This document shows positions 1-7,746 of a stretch of DNA of 40,962 nucleotides, piece by piece. Both the position numbers and the translations under genes were made by a program. Below the pieces are notes generated by a model. It did no database searches and was not told where the DNA came from. It worked only from the letters and a program-made list of their open reading frames with translations. Numbering within the stretch: position 1 is the stretch's first letter; every line of letters begins with the position of its first letter. Source of the stretch: Planctomycetia bacterium (GTDB lineage: Bacteria > Planctomycetota > Planctomycetia > Gemmatales > Gemmataceae). The stretch is from the NCBI GenBank assembly GCA_005799265.1, contig SYHD01000104.1, positions 1 through 40,962 of the forward strand, given 5' to 3'.

Positions 1-798
1 GCCGCCGCGGGCGTCGCCGTCGAGCTTGGTGAGAATGACGCCGTTGAGATCGAGCGCGTCGTTGAACGCCTTCGCGCTGTTGACGGCGTCCTGGCCCGTC
101 ATGGCGTCGCAGACGAAGAACACGTCGTCGGGCCGGCACTGGCGGTCGATCTGCTTCAGCTCCTCCATCGGCATCTCGGCAATGTGCAGCCGGCCGGCGG
201 TGTCGAGGATGATGACATCATGCGCGGTGTTGCGCGCCTGGGCGACGGCGTTATTGCAGACGGTGACGGCGGAAAGCCCAGGGACCGCCGTCCCTGGGCC
301 TTCGGCGTAGACCGCAATGCCGAGCTGCTCGCCGAGCGTTTGCAACTGGGCGATGGCGGCCGGGCGCTGCAAGTCGGCGGCGACCATCATCGGCTTTTTG
401 TTGTACTTGTCACGCAGCATCATCGCAAGTTTGCCGCACGTCGTCGTCTTGCCCGAGCCTTGCAAACCGCACAACATGATGATGGTCGGCCGATCCTTGG
501 CAAAATGAAAGAGCGGCTCCGGGCGTTCGACATCACCTTTCATCAGGCGGACGAGTTCCTGATAGATGATGTTGATGATCTGCTCGCTCGGATCGAGAGC
601 GCGCAGCACTTCCTGGCCGATGGCTTGCTTCTTGACGCGTTCGATGAAATCGTTGGCGACGTTGAAATTGACGTCCGCTTCGAGCAGCGCGACGCGAACC
701 AGCTTCAAGCCGTCCTGAATGTTGGCTTCCGTGATGCGCCCTTTGCCGCGAATGCTCTTGATAGCATCGCCGATGCCGCGCATGATTCCATCGAACAT
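1..798 (-). CDS. ffh: Signal recognition particle protein Ffh (5' part; runs off the window start)
   Basis: SRP GTPase that binds 4.5S RNA and signal sequences and delivers ribosomes to FtsY at the inner membrane. The minus-strand reading begins MFDGIMRGIGDAIKSIRGKG, a typical Ffh N-domain start, and continues through LLEADVNF. The G domain shows the P-loop GLQGSGKTTT, then ADLQRPAA, the Walker B-like DTAGRLH and the TKLDGDARG element right at the window edge. The rest of the G domain and the M domain are outside. The start ATG is at 798-796. Odd point: between LGIAVYAE and the helix NNAVAQAR the protein carries GPGTAVPGLSAVTV, encoded by a perfect 10-bp inverted repeat (276-299), where other Ffh proteins have a short loop. 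A promoter-like pair lies upstream at 852-880. Identity is secure; the edge truncation is artificial. Confidence 0.95.
   Translation of the reverse strand, partial: MFDGIMRGIGDAIKSIRGKGRITEANIQDGLKLVRVALLEADVNFNVANDFIERVKKQAIGQEVLRALDPSEQIINIIYQELVRLMKGDVERPEPLFHFAKDRPTIIMLCGLQGSGKTTTCGKLAMMLRDKYNKKPMMVAADLQRPAAIAQLQTLGEQLGIAVYAEGPGTAVPGLSAVTVCNNAVAQARNTAHDVIILDTAGRLHIAEMPMEELKQIDRQCRPDDVFFVCDAMTGQDAVNSAKAFNDALDLNGVILTKLDGDARGG
276..299. repeat. Palindromic element inside ffh
   Basis: Perfect 10-bp inverted repeat: arm gcccagggac at 276-285, spacer cgcc, arm gtccctgggc at 290-299. It is read in frame as part of the Ffh G domain. Its core (CCCAGGGAC...GTCCCTGGG) resembles the CCCAGGGC-type palindromes in the intergenic nest near 21.7 kb. 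Confidence 0.8.
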
Positions 799-851
799 GG
801 TTTGATCCCGTGGACGTAGAAAAATCCGCCGTGCGAGGACGGGGAGCGATC

Positions 852-880
852 ATTATAGAATTTTCACGCATTTCCCACAA
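852..880 (-). promoter_or_regulatory. Probable sigma70-type promoter of ffh
   Basis: Read on the minus strand: TTGTGG (880-875), a 17-nt spacer, then a perfect TATAAT (857-852). The predicted start would lie about 45 nt upstream of the ffh ATG. The -10 match and spacing are good; the -35 is partial. Confidence 0.5.
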
Positions 881-918
881 CAGACGCGCCACGGATGAAA
901 TCTCGCCGAGCAATGATC

Positions 919-1073
919 TCACGCCAAGGCGCAAAGAAGGGTCAGGATGCGTGAAGAACCAAATTGTACAGGGGTGTTTGCCGGACGCGCAAGCGACGGA
1001 GGACGGGTCCGTCGCTCGCGCGTCCGGCTAACAGATTATCTTGATTTCTTTGCGCCTTTGCGCCTTTGCGTGA
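919..1073. repeat. Nested inverted repeat between ffh and the HAD gene
   Basis: The outer arms are a CACGCAAAGGCGCAAAG-type sequence: tcacgccaaggcgcaaagaa at 919-938 and its imperfect reverse complement at 1046-1073, the right arm having an extra gcgcctt unit. Enclosed is a second, unrelated hairpin at 980-1028: 21-bp arms (980-1000 and 1008-1028, one mismatch) with a 7-nt loop. This fills most of the 310-nt divergent intergenic region. Apart from the ffh promoter candidate nothing else is seen there. Confidence 0.75.
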
Positions 1074-1108
1074 ACTTGATTGGCGCGGCGCTTACATACA
1101 ATCATCAC

Positions 1109-1789
1109 ATGAACACTTCGGAGAAGAACGAACCCTGGGCCGTCCTCTGGGACGTGGACGGCACGCTCGTCGATACCGCGGAACTCCACTTTCAAGCGTG
1201 GTGCGCCCTGGCGCGCGAAATCGACAAGCCGTTCACGCGCGCCGATTTCGCCGGCACCTTCGGCTGGCGCAATCCGGAAATCATCCCGAAGCTTTTCGGC
1301 TTGCACTACACCGAGCAGCAGGTGCTAGAACTCGGCGACCGCAAGGAGGACCTCTACCGCGACGAGGCCCAAAAAGGCGTCTCGCTCTTGCCCGGCGTGC
1401 CCGGACTACTCGCCGCCATTGGCGCAGCCGGCGGCAAGCAGGCAATCGGCTCCAGCGCCCCGCGCCGCAATATCGACCTGATCCTGCGCAACACCCAGAC
1501 CGCGCCGCACTTCGCCGCCGTCGTTGCGATGGAAGACACACGCCGCGGCAAGCCCGATCCCGAAGTCTTCTTGCTCGGCGCCAAGGCCCTCGGCGTTCGC
1601 CCCGAACGCTGCATCGTCCTCGAAGACGCTCCCGTCGGCGTCCAGGCCGCGAAGTCCGCTGGCATGCGCGCGATCGGCGTCACCTTCGTCGCCCATCATC
1701 CCGCCGAGAAACTGCGCGCCGCAGGGGCCGATCTCGTCGTCACAAGTTTGGATCAAGTCAATGTCGATCGATTGAAGGCGCTCGTTTAG
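1109..1789 (+). CDS. HAD-superfamily hydrolase, beta-phosphoglucomutase-like
   Basis: Predicted 226-aa cytosolic phosphatase or phosphomutase of HAD subfamily I. Motif I is DVDGTLVD (nucleophile D15, acid D17), motif II GSSAP, motif III lysine in RGKPDPEVF, and motif IV LEDAPVG. A helical cap lies between residues about 25 and 90, as in beta-phosphoglucomutase and phosphoglycolate phosphatase relatives. The ATG at 1109 is preferred because the motif I strand begins 11 residues later as in the family; upstream in-frame codons run through the palindromic repeat and are not plausible. The substrate cannot be read from the sequence. The next gene on the same strand starts about 60 nt downstream. 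Confidence 0.85.
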   Translation: MNTSEKNEPWAVLWDVDGTLVDTAELHFQAWCALAREIDKPFTRADFAGTFGWRNPEIIPKLFGLHYTEQQVLELGDRKEDLYRDEAQKGVSLLPGVPGLLAAIGAAGGKQAIGSSAPRRNIDLILRNTQTAPHFAAVVAMEDTRRGKPDPEVFLLGAKALGVRPERCIVLEDAPVGVQAAKSAGMRAIGVTFVAHHPAEKLRAAGADLVVTSLDQVNVDRLKALV

Positions 1790-1850
1790 CCGCAATACCG
1801 TTCGCGGATATGATACGATAGAAGAGCGATCCATTTTTCGGAGGTGCTCC

Positions 1851-2087
1851 ATGAATTCTGAGCTATTGTCTCGTGTGGTACTTGATCCCAAAATCATGCG
1901 CGGAAAGCCGGTCATTCGCGGGACGCGCATTCCGGTTGAAATGTTGGTTCGCATGGTGGCGCAGAGAATTTCCGATGCGGATATCCTTCATGAATATCCC
2001 CGTCTTCAAAGCGAGGATATTGAGGCGGCCCTGTTATACAGCGCAAACGTCGTGGCCAATGAAGACGTTTTCCCCGTGGCCGGTTGA
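1851..2087 (+). CDS. DUF433 antitoxin-like protein
   Basis: 78-aa protein with the DUF433 signature: VVLDPKIMRGKPVIRGTRIPV followed by a short helical region with ILHEYPRLQSEDIEAALLY. DUF433 proteins are small winged-helix-like proteins usually encoded just upstream of a DUF5615 PIN-like protein and are treated as antitoxins. A strong ribosome binding site, cggaggtg, ends 6 nt before the ATG. A TATGAT hexamer at 1809-1814 could be the -10 of a promoter, though no good -35 is seen. The partner gene starts 8 nt after the stop. The family is certain; the antitoxin role is inferred from family and pairing. Confidence 0.85.
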   Translation: MNSELLSRVVLDPKIMRGKPVIRGTRIPVEMLVRMVAQRISDADILHEYPRLQSEDIEAALLYSANVVANEDVFPVAG

Positions 2088-2095
2088 GAAACGAT

Positions 2096-2452
2096 ATGCG
2101 ATTCCTCGTTGACGAATCGACTGGCACCGCAGTCGCTCAGTACCTGCGCGGGCAAGGACACGAGGTTGTGGTCGTTTCAGAAGTAATGCCGCAAGCGCAG
2201 GATGTAGAGATACTGCATAAAGCCGTCGACGAAGAGCTTATCGTCATCACCAATGACAAAGATTTTGGCGATCTGGTTTACCGTAGCGGCGAGGGACATG
2301 CGGGCATTCTACTATTGCGACTACGTGACGAGAGTGCCGCCAATCGTGTGCATGTCGTCAAGACAGTTCTTGAGACGCATGGCGATGCAGTCGTCGGAAA
2401 TTTCGTAGTTGCGACGGAATCGCATACTCGAATTCGCAAGACGACCAAGTAG
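2096..2452 (+). CDS. DUF5615 PIN-like protein (putative toxin partner)
   Basis: 118-aa protein of the Mut7-C/PIN-like DUF5615 family. The N-terminal MRFLVDESTG carries the first acidic residue, and VITNDKDFGDLVY carries the central acidic cluster seen in PIN-like nucleases. The family is predicted to act as an RNase in type II toxin-antitoxin pairs with DUF433. The ATG at 2096 is preferred over a TTG at 2084, since the family starts at MRFLVDE and the TTG overlaps the antitoxin stop. Translation is probably coupled to the upstream gene. Activity is an inference from family and gene order. Confidence 0.82.
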   Translation: MRFLVDESTGTAVAQYLRGQGHEVVVVSEVMPQAQDVEILHKAVDEELIVITNDKDFGDLVYRSGEGHAGILLLRLRDESAANRVHVVKTVLETHGDAVVGNFVVATESHTRIRKTTK

Positions 2453-2464
2453 AAAGCCCTGGCC

Positions 2465-3133
2465 ATGTTCATCCCCATCATCAGCCCAACCGGCTACACC
2501 TACTCCTGCACTGTCGAAGGCAGCTCCTTCAAGATCGTGCAGTGCGAGCAGTGCCGATTTGTCTACGTCTACAAGATGACGCGCCGCGCCGCCGGGAGCG
2601 TTTCGGATTCGCTAGGCAATGCCAATCCACATGCGGCCGAACACGCCGAAGCCGCCGCGTCCTTTCAGTTGAATCAGAAACTACGCGACGATTGCGATGC
2701 CATTCCCTGTCTCGAGTGCGGCCAGTATCAGCAGCACATGATCGAAGCCTTGCGATGGGATTTCATGTCCAGCACATTCTACGGGGCATGGTTTTTCCTG
2801 GGCGTAGGCGTCTTCGCCGGCATCATCGCGCTCATCTCGCTGCTCTATGACACGACCAATCGAAGCTTCACGATTTGGCTGGGAATCGCCGCGGTCGTCC
2901 TCGGTTCGATCGGCGGCCTGCTGCTTTCCTGGCGAACGAGGCAACTCGCGCGCTACGATCCCAACGAGGACGATTTGGCCGAACGCCTGCAGATCTCCAC
3001 ACGCTACGCACGGACCCTGGAAGAATTTCAGGCCTACTTGAAACTGCACGGCGTCGAATGGGAATTGCCGAAGCTTGACGAGGCCGAGGCGCAGAAGGCG
3101 CCCGCTCATCGGGTCAAGAGACTTCCTGAATGA
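2465..3133 (+). CDS. Hypothetical membrane protein with split zinc-ribbon cysteines
   Basis: 222 aa, family not recognised. Two CxxC knuckles, CEQC (about residue 27) and CLEC (about residue 79), probably form one zinc ribbon. They are followed by two hydrophobic segments, WFFLGVGVFAGIIALISLLY and WLGIAAVVLGSIGGLLLSW, and then a charged C-terminal tail of about 75 residues containing an ARTLEEFQAYLKLHG helix. The arrangement suggests a cytosolic zinc-ribbon domain anchored by a two-helix hairpin. It begins 12 nt after the toxin-like gene and may be co-transcribed with it, but no functional link is evident. Confidence 0.65.
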   Translation: MFIPIISPTGYTYSCTVEGSSFKIVQCEQCRFVYVYKMTRRAAGSVSDSLGNANPHAAEHAEAAASFQLNQKLRDDCDAIPCLECGQYQQHMIEALRWDFMSSTFYGAWFFLGVGVFAGIIALISLLYDTTNRSFTIWLGIAAVVLGSIGGLLLSWRTRQLARYDPNEDDLAERLQISTRYARTLEEFQAYLKLHGVEWELPKLDEAEAQKAPAHRVKRLPE

Positions 3134-3251
3134 GCGATCACGACTGCGTGCCTGGCATCGAAGTGCCGAGACCTAAAAGCCCCGTAAGCAACTTTCGACC
3201 GCCGCAATTCTAAGGCGCGCATCGAGCGACGAAATGGGACGCAAACGGCAA

Positions 3252-4592
3252 TCACAGCGTCTTGAGGTACTCAACGATCGCCCAGCGTTGCTCGTCCGTG
3301 AAATCGTCGCCGAAGGTGTGGCCCTGGTTGCCGCGGCCGGGCTGAGTGGTGTCGTAATTCTTGCGGCGTTCGTGCGGGCTGCCGTCCATCGGCGGAGTTT
3401 GTAGCCGTTCGACCTTCCAGCCCACCTTGACCTTGTCGTAGTCCACCTCATAGGTGCGGTAGGAGCGTGTGAATAACTTTGGCCGAGTCTTCGAGTTCAG
3501 CACATCGTAGAGCGTCGGTACGGAACCGTTGTGGAGAGAGGGCGCGGTCGCCCACACGCCATCGAGCGGGGGCGCCTGATAGCCGAGCGGCGCGAACGAC
3601 TTGTAACCTTCAGGCTTTTCCTTGGCGAACCAGCTCTCGTTGTAGAATTCGCCGAGTTTGACAGGCAAACCGCGGAAACGATTCGGGTCGGTGCCGACGA
3701 CGATGAGCGGAACGACCTTGTTGGGATAGGTCCACTCCTTGCCGTAGGTTCCGTGGCACTGAGCGCATTTTCTGTCGAAGAGTATGTGGCCTGTGTCGGC
3801 AAGCTTTCGATCGATGGCGAACGGATACTTCGGGGCTTCGAGGCTGAGGATGAACGCCTGAATGTCCTTGAAAACGAGTTCCGCCTTCTCGAAGGTCGTG
3901 ACGCCGTTGTTGGGGGTGAGCATGAATTGCATGATCGAACGTACCGAGCGCGCGTCGGCGCCGCCGGTGTGATACATCGTCTTCTTCTTTTTGAGCAGCC
4001 ACCAGGCGGGGACGTCCTCGCACAGGTCGTCCTGCAACTCCCACTTGTGGCGCTCCAGACGCAAGCTCAAATCCGGGTTGCGGAAGGAGTGCAAAAAGAC
4101 CGCCATGGCGCCCGCTTCGGAGGTGCCGCGCACGTTGGAGAACGTGAATGGCAGCTTGCCGGATAGGCCGCTCGCCTTGTTGAGATCTTCAAAGAAGGCC
4201 TGGATGTCGAGGCTGGCGTTGCCCAGACCGATGTGGCTATTGCCCAGGATCGACCCACCGTGACAGAGCATGCAATCGGTCGCGAGGCCTTTGGCGAATA
4301 GAAGCGTGCCAGATCGTAGTCCCATCGGGTAACGGCCATTGTCGAACGGCGCGGCGTGCAAGCCGTAATGAGCGCGGAAGGCCTCATCGTAGTTGTCGGG
4401 CGTCTTGTCGAGCTTGGGTTGCCACTGTTTCCAGGCGTTTTCGTAGGCCGCAAATGACCATCCACCGGGCGTGAAGGCGCGCGTCTCCAGCGCCTTTTTG
4501 CCGCGCGCGATCGCTTCGGGTTCTTGGGCGCCCAGCCCGGCGGCGAAAAACAGAGACGGGATTGCGCACAAGAAGATTCGCAGCGGCATCAT
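3252..4592 (-). CDS. Secreted di-heme c-type cytochrome, RoxA/peroxidase-like
   Basis: 446 aa with a signal peptide (residues 1-22, ending GLGAQ). Two heme c sites are seen: CMLCH (107-111) and CAQCH (276-280). Around the second heme the order TGHILFDRKCAQCHGTYG, YNESWFA, PPLDGVWATAPSLHNGSVPT and FTRSYRTYEVDYDKVKVGW resembles the RoxA/RoxB rubber-oxygenase and di-heme peroxidase superfamily. The protein is shorter than RoxA, which is over 650 aa. The likely site is the periplasm. The natural substrate is unknown, and other possibilities include a plain electron-transfer di-heme protein. It is a single gene transcribed away from the GNAT gene; a TACAAT hexamer at 4635-4630 may be its -10. Confidence 0.8.
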   Translation of the reverse strand: MMPLRIFLCAIPSLFFAAGLGAQEPEAIARGKKALETRAFTPGGWSFAAYENAWKQWQPKLDKTPDNYDEAFRAHYGLHAAPFDNGRYPMGLRSGTLLFAKGLATDCMLCHGGSILGNSHIGLGNASLDIQAFFEDLNKASGLSGKLPFTFSNVRGTSEAGAMAVFLHSFRNPDLSLRLERHKWELQDDLCEDVPAWWLLKKKKTMYHTGGADARSVRSIMQFMLTPNNGVTTFEKAELVFKDIQAFILSLEAPKYPFAIDRKLADTGHILFDRKCAQCHGTYGKEWTYPNKVVPLIVVGTDPNRFRGLPVKLGEFYNESWFAKEKPEGYKSFAPLGYQAPPLDGVWATAPSLHNGSVPTLYDVLNSKTRPKLFTRSYRTYEVDYDKVKVGWKVERLQTPPMDGSPHERRKNYDTTQPGRGNQGHTFGDDFTDEQRWAIVEYLKTL

Positions 4593-4834
4593 GTCATCTC
4601 CGTTGACGGGCAGGTTCTGGACATTATGTATTGTAGCATCGCGGCAAAGCCAATAGACAGACTTGGACGGAAGGCGGCCCGGTTGAATCAGACGCGAATT
4701 TTAGCTGCCGAATGAAGAGTCTCGCGATTGGCGTGTGCAATCGTCGAACGCGCTGTTATGGCAAGACTAGATCTGCGCTCTTGAGAATTACGAGTCATGA
4801 TCAGAGCCCGCCAAGGTCCCCCGGAGCGTTTCGC

Positions 4835-5782
4835 GTGAATATTCGTCCATTCCAGGCTGGCGACGAAGCCGCGCAGTTGCAGATTTACAACGCCGCCGCG
4901 GCCAATCTCACGCGGTTCAAACCCGCGACCATTGTGGACATTCAGCGCCGCGTCCAGGCGAAAGATTTCGACCCGGCCACGCGCTTTTACGCCATCGACA
5001 ATGGCAGACCTGTCGCCTACTGCTCCTATCAAACGAACGGCCGTATCGGCTATCCGTGGGCCTTGCCCGGCAACGAGTCCGCAGCGGACCCCCTATTCAC
5101 GCACACTTTGGCCGTCATGAAGGAGCGCGGCATACGCGGCGCGTTTAGTGCCTACCGTCAGGATTGGCCAACGATTAACGATTATTTTAGCCAGCGTCAA
5201 TTCACGCTGGCGCGCGAGATGGTGAATTTCGTAATGAGATTCGAAGACATGCCGACACCCACCGCCGGCAGCCGCTTGAATATCGAACCGGCCAAGATCA
5301 GCGATGCGTCGGGCATTTTCGCGCTCGATCCGTCCGTGTTCCGCGTCGCCAGTGCCGAGGGCTTGGGCGAGACGCTTTTCAAGAATCCCCATATCGCGCC
5401 GGGTTCGATCTTCGTGTTGCGTAGCCGCAGCGACGGAGGGGTGGTCGCCGCGGGCCTCTTCATCAGGGACGGCAGCTTTGCCGATCCGCTCGCAGTGGAT
5501 TCGCTGATGCCGTGCTTTCGCCTGGGCGCATTCGGCACCGAGGGGATGTCCACGAAGCGGGTCCGCGGGCTGTTCAGCTTCGTCGCCAAACCAGACAAGA
5601 GCCTGCACGTCCACGGTATGGATATGCTCTGCCATGCCACCAATCTGCTGCGGGACGACGACGAGAACATCTGTTACGCGGCTCAAGTTGCCAGCGACGC
5701 ACCGGTGCTCTTCGCGTTCTACCAGCGGACCTTTGAACGCCAGGGGGGCTTTCCGGTGTATGAGCGCGATTTGACGAAGTGA
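4835..5782 (+). CDS. GNAT-like acetyltransferase
   Basis: 315 aa. The opening VNIRPFQAGDEAAQLQIYNA is a typical beta1-alpha1 of a GNAT fold, followed by FYAIDNGRPVAYCSY (beta2-3). A second set of GNAT-like elements lies from about residue 155 (LNIEPAKISDASGIFALDP), and the C-terminus has a YQRTFERQGGFPVYERDL ending as in other GNATs. This may be a tandem-GNAT protein. GTG at 4835 is chosen because ccggagcg lies about 8 nt upstream and the fold starts there; a longer frame from 4712 adds only non-conserved sequence. The acceptor is unknown. Confidence 0.65.
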   Translation: MNIRPFQAGDEAAQLQIYNAAAANLTRFKPATIVDIQRRVQAKDFDPATRFYAIDNGRPVAYCSYQTNGRIGYPWALPGNESAADPLFTHTLAVMKERGIRGAFSAYRQDWPTINDYFSQRQFTLAREMVNFVMRFEDMPTPTAGSRLNIEPAKISDASGIFALDPSVFRVASAEGLGETLFKNPHIAPGSIFVLRSRSDGGVVAAGLFIRDGSFADPLAVDSLMPCFRLGAFGTEGMSTKRVRGLFSFVAKPDKSLHVHGMDMLCHATNLLRDDDENICYAAQVASDAPVLFAFYQRTFERQGGFPVYERDLTK

Positions 5783-5793
5783 GAGGCGAAACA

Positions 5794-5848
5794 GCCGCTT
5801 GCGCATAGCGCTCGCGTGACGTTCTGCGAGCGCTATGCCGCAAGCGGC
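5794..5848. repeat. Inverted repeat between convergent genes
   Basis: Arm 5794-5815 (gccgcttgcgcatagcgctc...) pairs with 5827-5848 with a single-nucleotide bulge and an 11-nt loop. It lies between the convergent stops at 5782 and 5859 and could act as a bidirectional transcript end, although no T-run follows. It belongs to the gccgcttgcggc / agcgctcgca family also seen near 10.3, 19.4, 30.0 and 33.4 kb. Confidence 0.75.
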
Positions 5849-5858
5849 GTATGGTGGA

Positions 5859-7598
5859 TTACAGCCCAAACGGCAGGATCAACGAGCCGCGCGTCTCCGA
5901 GCGAATGCGTTTGCCGTCGTCAACGGTGACAGTGACGTTCGGGAACAGGTGCCGCGTCGCGTCCTGGGCGTGTGGGATCACATCCAAGTCGAACGGCCGA
6001 TAGCCTGGGAACCCCGCGTTGCCGGCCGCGCCGCCGACGGTGTTCATGAGGTTGAACGCAAAGGGCAGGATGGTGAGCACGGTCTGCACGGTCGGACGCG
6101 GGTCGCTCACCTGAATCGAGGTGAACTCTTTCGGGAACTGACTCAGAGCTTTGGTAAGCGATGGGTCAGCCTTCCAGGCGGGAAGCTCGCCTTCCTGACG
6201 CAATATGAAGCCCTTGACCGGTTGCGGAAACTGAGAGTAGATGAACCAGTCCTTGTAGATGCCGAACGACGCCAGGTGCGAGTTGACCATCGGACCCGCG
6301 ATCGAAAGTTGCATCACTTCGCCGTTGTAGTAGGCTTTCCTCTTCAATTCGACCTTGCCGAGCGGATTGGCCGGCGGGACCGCCTTGACGAGTTTGTCGA
6401 GTGTCTTGCTGAGCTTCTTGGCATCCTTGAGTTGAATTGCGACGACGGCGCCGGTGCCGAGGAAACCATCCGAAGGGGAGTTGTAGGTAACCACCATATC
6501 GCCAAAGCAACCGAAGAAATCACGATCGAAGTCGAAGTCTTTGCCGATGATTCCTTCGAAGCCCTTGATCGCATCCTTGATCTGGTCGGCGGCGTCCTTG
6601 TCGAATATGCGGGCGACGCCGTCAACGAGATTGACAATCGTGCTGTACGATTTGTCCATCTTTACGGCGCTGGCGGAGAAGCCCTTGAGATCGCTGGGCA
6701 TGACGGGCAGGTCCTTCAAACTGATCTTGTGCTGCGTGGAAAACGAGAGCAGCCCCTTGCGCGGGCCGGGCATGTCCACGTCGACGATCGAACGTTCGGC
6801 GGGACCGTCGAAGCCGGAAACGAAGGTAATGTTCTTGACGCCGCGCACGCCGAGTTCATCGATGACCTCGCCAGCCTGGCGGAAATCGCCGCTGACGACG
6901 TTCAGGATGCTGGTCAGATCGAAATAGCCGCGCGTGGTGGTCTTGAATTCCTTGAAGCCGGTGACCTTCTTGTAGAGCGGGTTGGCCGCGAGCCCGGTCT
7001 TCTTGCTGTCGATGCTTTTGGCATAGGAGACCGGATCGTTCGTGCCGAGGTAGAGGACCGCGTCTTCGCCCTGGGCCCACCAGCCGAACTTGACGACCTT
7101 CTCAAGTTCGATGTGGTTGATGGAGCGTTTGCCGACCTTTTCGGTCTTGACCTTGGCCCTTGTCTCCTGGGCGATCTTGTCGACCAGGGCCAAGAGTGTG
7201 CCAGTTTCACCGGCGCTCTTGGGGAACACCAGCACCGCCTGTGCGGACGGCACGGGCTGGATCTGGTTCAGTTCCAGGGCGAACACGATACCGTTCTGAT
7301 TCATCGAGCTGACGAGCTTCGTGAAGTCCTTCAACATCGGGCCGACCTTCGGCTCATTGCGGGCCGCGGTCTGGATGTTTTCCTGGACGAACTTCCAGAA
7401 TTCGTCGAGGAACTTGCCGGTGTCCCCCTTCATCATTTTGCCCATGGCAGTCTGATCGAAGGCGGCTTGATGCGTTTGCATGCCGTCGAAGCGGAAGTAG
7501 AGTTGACTCTTGGCGGGGAGATACTTTTCCTGCGCCTGTGCCCAGGCTGCGGTAGGAACGAGTACGAACAGGAGCCCCAGCACCATTCTCTTGACCAT
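5859..7598 (-). CDS. Large secreted protein of unknown function (DUF3352-like)
   Basis: 579 aa with a clear signal peptide (MVKRMVLGLLFVLVPTAAWA, cleavage after AWA). The remainder is a soluble periplasmic-type protein with no cysteine clusters or catalytic motif that I recognise. It has repeated blocks of the style NxxxVxLELNQ, GTGAVVAIQLKDAKKL and LxKALSQFPKEFTSIQVSDPRP that resemble planctomycete DUF3352-type exported proteins. The ATG at 7598 has ggatgatgcc and the purine-rich aggatg just upstream. The gene is monocistronic, convergent with the GNAT gene. Function is not inferred. Confidence 0.7.
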   Translation of the reverse strand: MVKRMVLGLLFVLVPTAAWAQAQEKYLPAKSQLYFRFDGMQTHQAAFDQTAMGKMMKGDTGKFLDEFWKFVQENIQTAARNEPKVGPMLKDFTKLVSSMNQNGIVFALELNQIQPVPSAQAVLVFPKSAGETGTLLALVDKIAQETRAKVKTEKVGKRSINHIELEKVVKFGWWAQGEDAVLYLGTNDPVSYAKSIDSKKTGLAANPLYKKVTGFKEFKTTTRGYFDLTSILNVVSGDFRQAGEVIDELGVRGVKNITFVSGFDGPAERSIVDVDMPGPRKGLLSFSTQHKISLKDLPVMPSDLKGFSASAVKMDKSYSTIVNLVDGVARIFDKDAADQIKDAIKGFEGIIGKDFDFDRDFFGCFGDMVVTYNSPSDGFLGTGAVVAIQLKDAKKLSKTLDKLVKAVPPANPLGKVELKRKAYYNGEVMQLSIAGPMVNSHLASFGIYKDWFIYSQFPQPVKGFILRQEGELPAWKADPSLTKALSQFPKEFTSIQVSDPRPTVQTVLTILPFAFNLMNTVGGAAGNAGFPGYRPFDLDVIPHAQDATRHLFPNVTVTVDDGKRIRSETRGSLILPFGL

Positions 7599-7683
7599 GG
7601 CATCATCCTCTGGAGGAAGTGAGAAGCCGATCGGAAGTTATCCACTTGGTCAAGGCAGTATGATAAACGAGGGGTCGTTTGGC

Positions 7684-7745
7684 AAGGCAAAAGTAAAAAG
7701 GCCAAAGGAAAAAGTGATGCTGCCCTTTTGCCTTCTTCCTTTACC
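7684..7745. repeat. Imperfect polypurine/polypyrimidine inverted repeat
   Basis: A purine tract (aaggcaaaagtaaaaaggcc and following, 7684-7715) faces a pyrimidine tract (cccttttgccttcttccttt, 7723-7742). The pairing is imperfect. The sequence style matches the perfect 29-bp element at 40238-40305, so this looks like an older, decayed copy. It lies just downstream of the stop of the small gene at 7747. Confidence 0.5.
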
Positions 7746-7746
7746 G

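Noticed and set aside
947..1108. N-terminal extension of the HAD gene
   Set aside because: Runs through the nested palindromes; the catalytic strand of the family starts right after the ATG at 1109.
5835..7622. Long plus-strand open frame (595 aa) opposite the secreted unknown protein
   Set aside because: Shadow of the real minus-strand gene, which has a signal peptide and normal composition. The antisense product has no recognisable domain and starts inside a palindrome.
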